64,000 nt of DNA from Noviherbaspirillum saxi (GTDB taxonomy: Bacteria > Pseudomonadota > Gammaproteobacteria > Burkholderiales > Burkholderiaceae_D), in the NCBI RefSeq assembly GCF_003591035.1, contig NZ_QYUO01000002.1:1116001-1180000 (forward strand), written 5' to 3'. The notes under the pieces are model-generated. The model was not told the origin of the DNA. It did not search any database and worked only from the letters and a program-made list of their open reading frames with translations. The translations under genes were made by a program, and so were the position numbers. Below, one piece after another: positions 57,142-64,000 of this stretch. Position 1 is the first letter of the stretch. Each line of letters opens with the position of its first letter.

Positions 57142-57684
57142 ATGATGTCAAACGTACATACCACTTCAGAAAGTGGCGAGGACCGGATAACGGCCGTGAC
57201 CATGCGTGGGGCCGAACTGGGTACCGCATTATTTACTGCGTTAATCGGCGGCATCGTGATCGTCGGTGCGCAGGAGCAGGGCATCGGATGGACGGAAAGC
57301 GGCCCCGATGCAGGATATTTTCCTTTCTATATCGGCGTTATCTTGGTTCTCGCCAGTGCCGGCACAATTCTGCATACCCTGGCCCGTTGGAAGACGCTTG
57401 ATGCGACGCTGTTGGACAAGAGACAGTTTCATCATGTGGCTGCGGTGTTTATCCCGATGTGTGTGTATGGCGTCGCCATTCATTTGATTGGCACCTATAT
57501 CGCGTCTTCCATTTTCATTGCATGGTTCATGTGGCGCGAGCGTGATGGCAAGCGTTATGCGCCCATCACCATTGCCGCCATTTCTATCGGTGTCTCTGTC
57601 GCCGTCTATCTGCTGTTCGAACGCTGGTTTGGCCTGCCGCTCAACAGAGGATTGTTACTTGGCATGATGGGCATTTCCGGTTAA
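57142..57684 (+). CDS. Tripartite tricarboxylate transporter small subunit TctB
   Basis: A 180-residue membrane protein with four hydrophobic helices, the small subunit of the TTT transporter. GTALFTALIGGIVIVGAQEQGIGW, AGYFPFYIGVILVLASAGTILHT and the late YIASSIFIAWFMWRERD are typical segments. It has GAGGAGA before its start; a second ATG one codon later (57145) is equally possible. It lies 36 bp after tctC and 37 bp before tctA. Confidence 0.9.
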   Translation: MMSNVHTTSESGEDRITAVTMRGAELGTALFTALIGGIVIVGAQEQGIGWTESGPDAGYFPFYIGVILVLASAGTILHTLARWKTLDATLLDKRQFHHVAAVFIPMCVYGVAIHLIGTYIASSIFIAWFMWRERDGKRYAPITIAAISIGVSVAVYLLFERWFGLPLNRGLLLGMMGISG

Positions 57685-57721
57685 CCAAGCCGCATTAATC
57701 TGAACAATCCGGAAAAAATAA

Positions 57722-59245
57722 ATGCAAGAATTCGATGCACTGCTACATGGTATGGCTGTCGTTTCGACGCCTTACCACTTGTTGATCATGGTTGCCGGAG
57801 TGCTGCTTGGTGTTCTGGTGGGCGTCCTTCCAGGGCTCGGTGCACCCAACGGCGTTACGCTATTGTTGCCATTGACGTTCACCATGAACCCGACGTCAGC
57901 CATCATCCTTCTCACCTGTATGTATTGGGGTGCGTTGTTCGGAGGCTCAATCACTTCAATTATCTTCAACATTCCTGGCGAACCGTCGTCTGTAGCGACG
58001 ACGTTCGACGGTTATCCACTAGCGAAGCAGGGTAGGGCGGCTGAAGCATTGACCGCCGCCTTTACGTCCGCGTTATTCGGCGCGCTGGTTGGTGTCTTGC
58101 TGATTACTTTCCTGTCGAGTTACATCGCCAAATTTGCCCTCAAGTTTAGTTCGCCCGAGTTTTTTGCCGTGTATCTGCTTGCATTCTGCAGCTTCATTGG
58201 CATGAGCAAGAATCCACCGCTAAAGACGGTGGTCGCGCTGATGCTAGGCCTCGCGATGGCGGCGGTGGGCATGGATACGGTGTCGGGAAGCCTGCGCCTT
58301 ACCTTTGGACTCCCCGACCTGCTCAAAGGAATCAGCTTTGAGATTGCCGTCATCGGGCTATTCGGTATCGGTGAAATCCTGTGCACTATTGAGGACGGAC
58401 TGGTGTTTCGTGGCGAGCGTGTAAAAATCAGTTTCGGTGTGGTGCTCAGGACGTGGATGTCGCTGCCACGATACTGGGCAACCTTACTGCGCAGCGCCGC
58501 TATTGGATGCTGGATGGGTGTGACACCGGGGGGGCCTACCGCTGCCTCGTTCATGAGTTATAGCATTGCCAAGCGCCTGTCAAAGGACAAGGAAAGTTTT
58601 GGCAAAGGCAGTGTCGACGGCGTCATTGCACCGGAGACGGCTGACCATGCGGCAGGCACGAGCGCGTTATTGCCGATGCTAACGCTCGGCATCCCCGGCT
58701 CAGCGACAGCTGCAGTGATGCTGGGCGGTTTGATGATTTGGGGATTGCAACCTGGTCCGATGTTATTCGTCGAGCAGAAAGAATTTGTCTGGAGTCTCAT
58801 CGCGAGTATGTATGTGGGCAACGTCGTGAGTTTACTTATCGTGCTATCCACGGTGCCGCTATTTGCGTCGATCATGAGAATCCCGTTTTCAATCATAGCG
58901 CCAGTGATAGTCATGGTATGCAGCATAGGTGCCTACTCGGTGCACGGTTCCATGTTCGATGTCGGATTGATGTTGTGCTTCGGCGCGATTGGCTATGCGT
59001 TCAAAAAGCTCAACTATCCAATTGCCCCATTGGTGCTGGCTGCGGTGCTCGGCGACAAGGCAGAGTCTGCATTCCGACAGTCGATGCTGTTTTCCGAAGG
59101 AAGCCTCTTGGTCTTTTGGTCGAATCCATTAGTCGGAACCCTGACGACCACTGCGCTTCTCGCAGCCTTCTGGCCAGTTTTGGTGAAGATGCTGAATCGT
59201 GCACGACGGGGTTCGACGACATCGTCATCAGAGCAGTTCTCATAA
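57722..59245 (+). CDS. Tripartite tricarboxylate transporter large permease TctA
   Basis: A 507-residue integral membrane permease of the TctA family with 11-12 helices. The first motif LVGVLPGLGAPNGVTLLLPLTF with proline/glycine signature and the second MGVTPGGPTAASFMSYSIAKRLSK plus GVIAPETADHAAGTSALLPMLTLGIPGSATAAVMLGG are characteristic duplicated TctA motifs. Uptake of a carboxylate is driven by the membrane potential. It completes a full TctC-B-A system regulated probably by the LysR gene. Confidence 0.94.
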   Translation: MQEFDALLHGMAVVSTPYHLLIMVAGVLLGVLVGVLPGLGAPNGVTLLLPLTFTMNPTSAIILLTCMYWGALFGGSITSIIFNIPGEPSSVATTFDGYPLAKQGRAAEALTAAFTSALFGALVGVLLITFLSSYIAKFALKFSSPEFFAVYLLAFCSFIGMSKNPPLKTVVALMLGLAMAAVGMDTVSGSLRLTFGLPDLLKGISFEIAVIGLFGIGEILCTIEDGLVFRGERVKISFGVVLRTWMSLPRYWATLLRSAAIGCWMGVTPGGPTAASFMSYSIAKRLSKDKESFGKGSVDGVIAPETADHAAGTSALLPMLTLGIPGSATAAVMLGGLMIWGLQPGPMLFVEQKEFVWSLIASMYVGNVVSLLIVLSTVPLFASIMRIPFSIIAPVIVMVCSIGAYSVHGSMFDVGLMLCFGAIGYAFKKLNYPIAPLVLAAVLGDKAESAFRQSMLFSEGSLLVFWSNPLVGTLTTTALLAAFWPVLVKMLNRARRGSTTSSSEQFS

Positions 59246-59264
59246 TTTTCCGTATCGGCAAGGC

Positions 59265-59280
59265 CAGGGTTGCGACCCTG
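59265..59280 (+). terminator. Hairpin behind tctA
   Basis: CAGGGT / ACCCTG with loop TGCG lies 20 bp after the tctA stop, and a second small stem TTTCGG / CCGAAA (59304-59318) follows 24 bp later. Together they may separate the transporter mRNA from that of the porin gene. Neither is followed by a T-run, so termination is only a possibility. Confidence 0.35.
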
Positions 59281-59368
59281 ACGTCGCATCTTGGGACAAC
59301 AATTTTCGGAGGCCGAAAGGCAAACGACGACACCGTAGTAATTTCAATAAACTCAAAGGGAGATAGCG

Positions 59369-60358
59369 TTGAAGAAGAAACAAGTATTAATCGCAACCGC
59401 GGTCGCGTTGACATCCTGCATGGCAGCCGCGCAAACCTCGGTAAGCATCTACGGCGTTGCCGACATGGGTATCGTTCGCCAGGATAACGGTGGGCCGGCG
59501 GGCGCTGTATGGCGTCTGGACAGCGGTATGCATTCCGGAAGCCGAATCGGATTCAGGGGGGTAGAAGATCTCGGCGGAGGACTGTCGGCTCTGTTCGTCC
59601 TTGAAAACGGCCACAACCTCGATGCCGGAACAGCGGCGCAGGGCGGCTTGCTCTTCGGCCGGCAGGCGTGGGTCGGACTTGGCAGCGCAGTGGGCACCGT
59701 GAAATTCGGTCGTCAAATTACACCTATTCACAATGCCCTCGGCGTGATCGACCCAATGGCAACCGGCCTCGCCGGTGACATTTCTCGCATTATTAATTCA
59801 TACGGTGTTCGCATGAATAATACGGTGAATTACACATTGCCGAAATTGGCGGGAATCAGCGGGGAACTGGCTTATGGTCTGGGTGAGGTTGCGGGCGACA
59901 GCTCCGCGAGCCGCCAAATCGGCTTGGCGCTGAATTACACGAATGGCCCAGTGGTTGCGCAGTTTGCCTTCCATGAAGCCGAAAATCCCACAGGAACCGA
60001 CTCGGCAAGAACCACGCTGCTTGGCGGAGTGTATAACTTTACTGTTGCGCGCCTGCATGCTGCCTATGCGGTGAATCGTGGCCTGGGCACCCTCGATACA
60101 CGTGATGCGATGATCGGTGCATCGGTGCCATTCGGTGCGCACTCATTCATGGTTTCTTATATTCACAAGGAAGACAAGGCTCGCGCAGACGCCGACGCAG
60201 ACCAGATCAATCTTGCTTATACCTATGCACTGTCAAAGAGAACAAATCTGTACACCTCGTATTCGCGTACGTCCAATGATAGTGTAGTCAGTTACCTGGC
60301 CGCGCGTCCGGGTGCGACCGACAAAGTAATCAATGCTGGTATTCGGCATCGTTTCTAA
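59369..60358 (+). CDS. Gram-negative porin (OmpC-like, Burkholderia type)
   Basis: A 329-residue outer-membrane porin. It has a signal peptide ending ACMAAAQ-like TSCMAAAQ and the mature start TSVSIYGVADMGIVRQDNG, typical of betaproteobacterial porins. SRIGFRGVEDLGGGLSALFVLENG, GRQAWVGLGSAVGTVKFGRQ and the C-terminal HRF sequence ending in Phe (GIRHRF) are signatures of a 16-stranded trimeric barrel. The start is TTG at 59369, preceded by GGGAGA. It may admit the same acids that TctC binds. A LysR-type control from the neighbouring locus is possible. Confidence 0.93.
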   Translation: MKKKQVLIATAVALTSCMAAAQTSVSIYGVADMGIVRQDNGGPAGAVWRLDSGMHSGSRIGFRGVEDLGGGLSALFVLENGHNLDAGTAAQGGLLFGRQAWVGLGSAVGTVKFGRQITPIHNALGVIDPMATGLAGDISRIINSYGVRMNNTVNYTLPKLAGISGELAYGLGEVAGDSSASRQIGLALNYTNGPVVAQFAFHEAENPTGTDSARTTLLGGVYNFTVARLHAAYAVNRGLGTLDTRDAMIGASVPFGAHSFMVSYIHKEDKARADADADQINLAYTYALSKRTNLYTSYSRTSNDSVVSYLAARPGATDKVINAGIRHRF

Positions 60359-60422
60359 AAACTATGTAGCTCTGATGCCGAGCCGTGCAGTAATTGGGAC
60401 AAAGTAAGCTTGTACAGGTCGC

Positions 60423-60455
60423 CTTCCACTGGTACACTATCCGTACCAGTGGAAG
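60423..60455 (+). promoter_or_regulatory. GntR operator, perfect inverted repeat
   Basis: CTTCCACTGGTAC (60423-60435) and GTACCAGTGGAAG (60443-60455) are perfect 13-bp inverted arms around the 7-nt spacer ACTATCC. The inner TGGTAC/GTACCA resembles TGGT-N-ACCA operators of FadR-type GntR proteins. It lies 12 bp upstream of the regulator's ATG, so binding would block its own transcription or translation. A related, imperfect copy occurs at 61236-61258. Confidence 0.75.
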
Positions 60456-60467
60456 ATTGGAAATCAA

Positions 60468-61190
60468 ATGGAACTTCTGACTCGTTTGCCCGGCGGGGAA
60501 ACTGACATCGTCAAACGCACTGTCAAGCATCAGCTCGCGGACAAGCTCGCGTATATGATTCTGAGCGGTTTGCTGCAGCCTGGCGACGAGCTCCCCTCCG
60601 AACGCGCGTTGGCAAGCACATTGGAAGTTTCGCGCGAGACGGTTCGCGGTGCGATTGGTGAACTTCATGCGCGCGGCATGCTGGAAGTGTCGCAAGGAGC
60701 GCGTACCCGTGTCATTGGCCCCGGTAAGGAAACCTTGGTGTCATCGGTTCGGGCGCTCGCAAAGCTGAAGGATAAAGGAGTGGATGAGGTCGCGGAGGCG
60801 CGGATCCAAGTCGAGGTCCAGGTCGTGAAGCTTGCGGCGACACGAATAAGCAAAAGCGATCTGGAACGTCTGCGCGTGCTGGTTGCTCAACAAAAGCTCA
60901 TGATTAATGATCCGGTCACGTTTCAGATTTCGGATCGGGAGTTGCATACGATTATCTATGCAGCCTGCGGTAACAGTTTGTTGCGCGATTTTGTTTCGGA
61001 CATGTATGACTATGCGCTTGATTACCGTAGGCAGGCGCTGAAGCGAAAAGGCGCGATCGCACAAAGCGTACAAGACCACGAGCGCATTGTGGAAGCGCTT
61101 GCGACAGGTAATCCCCAGCTAGCAGAAGAGGCATTGACCCACCATCTGCAACATGTGCATAAGAGCACAGTGCAAGAGATGAAGCGCTGA
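60468..61190 (+). CDS. GntR/FadR-family transcriptional regulator
   Basis: A 240-residue FadR-subfamily GntR regulator. The N-terminal winged helix (YMILSGLLQPGDELPSERALASTLEVSRETVRGAIGELHARGMLEVSQGARTRV) is joined to an FCD effector domain with VEAQVVKLAATRIS-like VQVEVQVVKLAATRIS and HERIVEALATGNPQLAEEALTHHLQHV, whose histidines and aspartate/asparagine usually bind a metal and a carboxylate ligand. The start ATG 60468 follows GGAAAT. It is flanked by two similar operator palindromes, so it probably represses itself and the downstream tctC-pdxA2 genes until an acid is present. Confidence 0.93.
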   Translation: MELLTRLPGGETDIVKRTVKHQLADKLAYMILSGLLQPGDELPSERALASTLEVSRETVRGAIGELHARGMLEVSQGARTRVIGPGKETLVSSVRALAKLKDKGVDEVAEARIQVEVQVVKLAATRISKSDLERLRVLVAQQKLMINDPVTFQISDRELHTIIYAACGNSLLRDFVSDMYDYALDYRRQALKRKGAIAQSVQDHERIVEALATGNPQLAEEALTHHLQHVHKSTVQEMKR

Positions 61191-61204
61191 ACTTGTTCGT
61201 TGCT

Positions 61205-61229
61205 GGCGGCAAGGTGCCGCCTTTTATTT
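61205..61229 (+). terminator. Rho-independent terminator after GntR gene
   Basis: GGCGGCA / TGCCGCC (61205-61211, 61215-61221) with a 3-nt loop, followed by TTTTATTT. It starts 14 bp behind the regulator's stop and precedes the second operator, which means that the downstream genes have their own promoter. Confidence 0.85.
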
Positions 61230-61235
61230 GACCTA

Positions 61236-61258
61236 ACTGGTCTGCTTTCCGGACCTGA
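61236..61258 (+). promoter_or_regulatory. Second GntR operator upstream of tctC2
   Basis: This 23-nt stretch begins ACTGGT and ends CGGACCTGA; it matches the central 23 nt of the 60423 operator at 16 of 23 positions, including the arms GGT...ACC and the spacer end TTCC/ATCC. It lies between the terminator and the tctC2 start (26 bp to ATG), so it can control the catabolic unit. The match is by eye; significance not computed. Confidence 0.55.
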
Positions 61259-61283
61259 TCATTAAACCACCATGGAGACATTA

Positions 61284-62252
61284 ATGAATAAACGACATCG
61301 ATTGGCTTTCATTGCGTGTGCCCTTCTCGCGCCTGGATTGGCCTGGGCTCAGTCCTCGCAGTGGCCGAGCAAGCCGGTACGCATCCTCGTCGGATCGAGT
61401 CCGGGCGGCGGCACTGACGCGATTGCCCGCATCGTCGCCGAGCGGCTTGGCGCCGCATGGAAGGTGCCGGTAATGGTGGAAAACAAGCCGGGCGCGTCGA
61501 ATACGCTTGCCGTCGATGCTACCGCCAAGTCCACGGACGAACATACGATGGTCATGGGCGTATCTACCGCCCATGCAATTGCGCCTTATATCCTTAGACT
61601 TCCATACGACAACAAAAAAGACTTGGTGCCTGTTGCCTTCGTCGGTTCCGTGCCGAACGTGCTTGTTGTGAACAACGATCTGAAAGTAAAGGACGTGCGC
61701 GATCTGATTGCATTGGCAAAGAGCAAGCCAAATGATTTGAACAATGCATCTAGCGGTTCGGGTAGCACTCAGCACATCGCCGGCGAAATATTCAAGGAAG
61801 TGACCGGGACCGCGATTGTCCACATACCATACAAGGGCAGCGCGCCGGCGCTGATCGACGTCATGGGTGGAACCGTGCAAATGAGCTTCGACACACTGGC
61901 TTCAGTGCTGCCGCATATCCAGACAGGCAAGGTACGGCCCTTGGCAGTGGCGAGTGCGCAACGCAGTCCTAAGCTGCCGAATGTACCGACGATGGCTGAA
62001 GCGGGTGTCAAGGGGGCCGAAATGAGCGCGTGGTACGGCCTGTATATGCCGGCCGCGACCCCAAAGGCGGTGCAGCAGCGCGTACATGACGAAGTGACCA
62101 AGCTGCTTGCGCAGCCCGAGGCGCGCAAGCGGCTGGAGTCAATCGGTACGGAAGTCACCCCCATGAGCCAGACTGAATTTATTGCCTTCCACGACAAGGA
62201 GAATGCCCGTTATTCCGAGCTGATCAAGCGGCGCGGTATCAAGGCGGACTAA
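61284..62252 (+). CDS. Orphan TctC/Bug-family periplasmic receptor
   Basis: A 322-residue Bug-type solute receptor with signal peptide ending PGLAWAQ. It shows WPSKPVRILVGSSPGGGTDAIARIVAERL, ENKPGASNTLAVDATAK and IVHIPYKGSAPALIDVMGGTVQMSFDT, standard family blocks. Start at 61284 (GGAGA 8 nt before) is preferred over an ATG four codons upstream. No tctA/tctB gene stands beside it, so it may use the TctAB at 57-59 kb or act as a sensor; Bug genes without permease are common in this order. Followed by pdxA2 and a sugar-acid dehydratase. Confidence 0.92.
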   Translation: MNKRHRLAFIACALLAPGLAWAQSSQWPSKPVRILVGSSPGGGTDAIARIVAERLGAAWKVPVMVENKPGASNTLAVDATAKSTDEHTMVMGVSTAHAIAPYILRLPYDNKKDLVPVAFVGSVPNVLVVNNDLKVKDVRDLIALAKSKPNDLNNASSGSGSTQHIAGEIFKEVTGTAIVHIPYKGSAPALIDVMGGTVQMSFDTLASVLPHIQTGKVRPLAVASAQRSPKLPNVPTMAEAGVKGAEMSAWYGLYMPAATPKAVQQRVHDEVTKLLAQPEARKRLESIGTEVTPMSQTEFIAFHDKENARYSELIKRRGIKAD

Positions 62253-62260
62253 GACTAATC

Positions 62261-63316
62261 ATGAATCAAACTATCACTCAAAAACCGGTCGTCGCCGTGA
62301 CGCTGGGCGACCCAGGCGGTATCGGTCCGGAACTGATTGCACGTCTGCTCGCGCGTTCAGGCACCATGCAGACTGCGAATGTGGTGCTCGTCGGCGATCC
62401 ATGGCTGTGGGCGCATGGGCAGGAGCAGGCCGGTATGACCGTGGCGACACAGGAAGTTGGGAGCTTCGCGGAAGTGCGTGAGCGCAGCGACACGCACATG
62501 CCGGCTTTCCTCGCGATGCACACTGTCGACCCCGCCGAGGTACAGATTGCTGTCGCCGCAGCGCCCGGAGGACGGTCGGTTCTGCAAGTATTGAACCGTT
62601 GCATGGATGCTGCCCGTGCCGGAGAAATCGACGCTATCTGCTTTGCGCCGCTGAACAAGCATGCGATGAAGCAGGGCGGCTTGCGGCACGAGGACGAGCT
62701 GCACCATTTTGCCGAATATCTCGGCGTCGATAGCTACTTCTGTGAATTCAATACGCTCGAGGGTATCTGGACCTCGCGTATCTCATCGCATGTGCCATTG
62801 AAAGACGTGCCGAAGTACATCGAACGAAAACGTGTGGTAGATGCTGCTGCACTGTTGTACTCCTCACTGCAAGCCAGCGGTGTTGCACAGCCCCGCGTAG
62901 CTGTCGCAGGTTTGAATCCGCACAATGGCGAGGGCGGTACCTGCGGGCGTGAGGAAATCGATGTCATCGCGCCGGCAGTGGCTGAACTGCAAGCGCAGGG
63001 ATTTAGCGTCACCGGGCCATTCCCCGCAGACACGATCTTTCTGCAGGCGCGTGATGGCCAGGTCGATGGAATCGTAACGATGTATCACGATCAAGGCCAG
63101 ATTGCCTTGAAGCTGATGGGATTTTCGCGCGGGGTGACAGTGCAGGGAGGTTTGCCGGTCCCCATTACGACCCCGGCGCACGGCACTGCTTATGACATCG
63201 CCGGAAAAGGCAAGGCGGACGTCAATGCCACTGCCAACGCCTTTGCGATCGCGGCCCGGATGGGCGCAGCCTATCGAACCAGACATTTATTTTATTCATC
63301 GAAGGAAACCAAATAA
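62261..63316 (+). CDS. PdxA2-type 4-phospho-D-threonate/erythronate dehydrogenase family
   Basis: A 351-residue PdxA-like NAD-dependent metal enzyme with [20 protein letters not shown] at the N-terminus and [28 protein letters not shown] and [15 protein letters not shown] as metal- and substrate-binding parts. The catalytic His/Asp residues are as in PdxA, but the catabolic context points to the PdxA2 group (4-phospho-threonate or -erythronate dehydrogenases) rather than pyridoxine synthesis. Its TAA overlaps the next gene's ATG by one base. Substrate not proven. Confidence 0.87.
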   Translation: MNQTITQKPVVAVTLGDPGGIGPELIARLLARSGTMQTANVVLVGDPWLWAHGQEQAGMTVATQEVGSFAEVRERSDTHMPAFLAMHTVDPAEVQIAVAAAPGGRSVLQVLNRCMDAARAGEIDAICFAPLNKHAMKQGGLRHEDELHHFAEYLGVDSYFCEFNTLEGIWTSRISSHVPLKDVPKYIERKRVVDAAALLYSSLQASGVAQPRVAVAGLNPHNGEGGTCGREEIDVIAPAVAELQAQGFSVTGPFPADTIFLQARDGQVDGIVTMYHDQGQIALKLMGFSRGVTVQGGLPVPITTPAHGTAYDIAGKGKADVNATANAFAIAARMGAAYRTRHLFYSSKETK

Positions 63317-64000
63317 TGAAAATCAAAGCAATTCGTGCCCGCGTATTTGAATGGAAGGGCCCCACCGTACCGCCACAAGGCAACTTCTGTTCCAACGCCA
63401 TGGACCTGGTCTACGACAACCAAGCCAACCGGCACGAGTGTGGCAACGACACGATGAACACGTTCCGTTTCCATGGATGGACGGTGGTGGAAGTGGAAAC
63501 AGATAACGGCCTCGTTGGCCTGGGCAACGTGGCACTTGCGCCACGTATCGCCAAGGCCATCATCGATCAGTACCTGGCGCCACTGGTGTTGGGCCAGGAT
63601 CCATGGGATTACGAGTACATCAATCAGCGCATGTACCGGGCTACCCAGGCATGGGGCCGCAAGGGTGTGGGCATGGCGGCAATCTCGGCAGTCGACATTG
63701 CGATCTGGGATATCCTCGGCAAGGCCACGAACCTGCCGGTATTCAAGCTCCTGGGCGGACGAACCAAGGAAAAGATCCCTTGCTATTACAGCAAACTGTA
63801 CCGCACGGATCTGAAGGCCATGCAGGAAGAGGCCGAGAAGTTCATGAAGCAGGGATTCCGTGCGTTCAAGATGCGCTTCGGCTATGGACCCGCCCATGGC
63901 CAGCAAGGCGTCGTGGAAAATCTGAAATCGGTAGAAGCGGTGCGCGAAGTCATTGGTTACGACAACGACCTGATGCTCGAATGCTATATGGGCTGGAACC
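63316..64000 (+). CDS. Enolase-superfamily sugar-acid dehydratase (rhamnonate type), 3' truncated
   Basis: The first 228 residues of a mandelate racemase / muconate lactonising superfamily enzyme, cut by the window end. The N-terminal capping domain reads [20 protein letters not shown], then [10 protein letters not shown] and [24 protein letters not shown], closely resembling L-rhamnonate dehydratases. The barrel starts [35 protein letters not shown] and the metal-ligand strand [10 protein letters not shown] appears at the very end. It dehydrates an acid sugar to a 2-keto-3-deoxy acid. Start ATG 63316 overlaps the pdxA2 stop; AAGGAAA lies 8 nt upstream. Confidence 0.88.
   Translation, partial: MKIKAIRARVFEWKGPTVPPQGNFCSNAMDLVYDNQANRHECGNDTMNTFRFHGWTVVEVETDNGLVGLGNVALAPRIAKAIIDQYLAPLVLGQDPWDYEYINQRMYRATQAWGRKGVGMAAISAVDIAIWDILGKATNLPVFKLLGGRTKEKIPCYYSKLYRTDLKAMQEEAEKFMKQGFRAFKMRFGYGPAHGQQGVVENLKSVEAVREVIGYDNDLMLECYMGWN

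Overview
The window is ordinary chromosomal DNA of a Gram-negative betaproteobacterium, most likely of the Oxalobacteraceae (Herbaspirillum / Noviherbaspirillum / Collimonas neighbourhood). This is inferred from protein style (betaproteobacterial NadA N-terminus, DUF4936, Burkholderiales-type Bug/TctC receptors, OmpC-like porin, Burkholderia-like T6SS gene order), not from an rRNA gene. Base composition is fairly GC-rich. By eye it is highest in the metabolic genes up to about 25 kb and lower in the T6SS and transport loci, with very AT-rich intergenic stretches inside the T6SS locus.

Layout. (1) 0.2-7.6 kb: de novo NAD synthesis (nadA-nadC, convergent nadB), a periplasmic penicillin-acylase family enzyme and purT. 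(2) 7.8-9.4 kb: an MHS-type MFS symporter. (3) 9.8-19.0 kb: a long co-directional acyl-CoA / lipid catabolism operon (thiolase, acyl-CoA dehydrogenase, two SDRs, two hotdog thioesterases, MDR reductase, GST-like protein, alpha/beta hydrolase, GNAT). (4) 19.1-21.1 kb: NRDE, DUF4936 and YgfZ on the minus strand. (5) 21.3-26.0 kb: the conserved mltG-tmk-holB-pilZ-tatD cluster plus an exported ankyrin protein. (6) 26.2-48.2 kb: a type VI secretion locus in three transcription blocks: minus tssJ-K-L; plus TPR lipoprotein-tssB-C-hcp-tssE-F-G-H-A; minus tssM-tagF-BON/OmpA, with an M15 peptidase and an unknown membrane protein at the right edge. All core components except VgrG are present, and no PAAR or recognisable effector is seen. 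(7) 48.3-49.3 kb: a decayed IS630-type transposase. (8) 49.6-50.8 kb: two unknown lipoproteins. (9) 51.0-54.3 kb: an ECF42-type sigma factor with two YCII/DGPF proteins, a VOC protein and an SRPBCC protein, preceded by a promoter-like TGTCGA-N17-CGTC element and a nested-hairpin leader. (10) 55.1-64.0 kb: LysR regulator, a complete tripartite tricarboxylate transporter (TctC-B-A), porin, GntR/FadR regulator with a near-perfect operator, a second orphan TctC, PdxA2 and the start of an enolase-superfamily sugar-acid dehydratase cut by the window end.

How it fits together. The T6SS blocks supply membrane complex (TssJLM), baseplate (TssEFGK), sheath (TssBC), tube (Hcp), recycling ATPase (ClpV), TssA cap and accessory cell-wall factors; spike proteins must come from elsewhere. 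The last region looks like a regulated uptake and breakdown system for organic or sugar acids: GntR operators sit both before the regulator and before the tctC-pdxA2-dehydratase unit. The strongest novel-looking signals are regulatory: the ECF42 promoter with structured leader, the duplicated GntR operator, a long hairpin behind hcp, and paired palindromes between LysR and tctC. No tRNA, rRNA or CRISPR array was seen.
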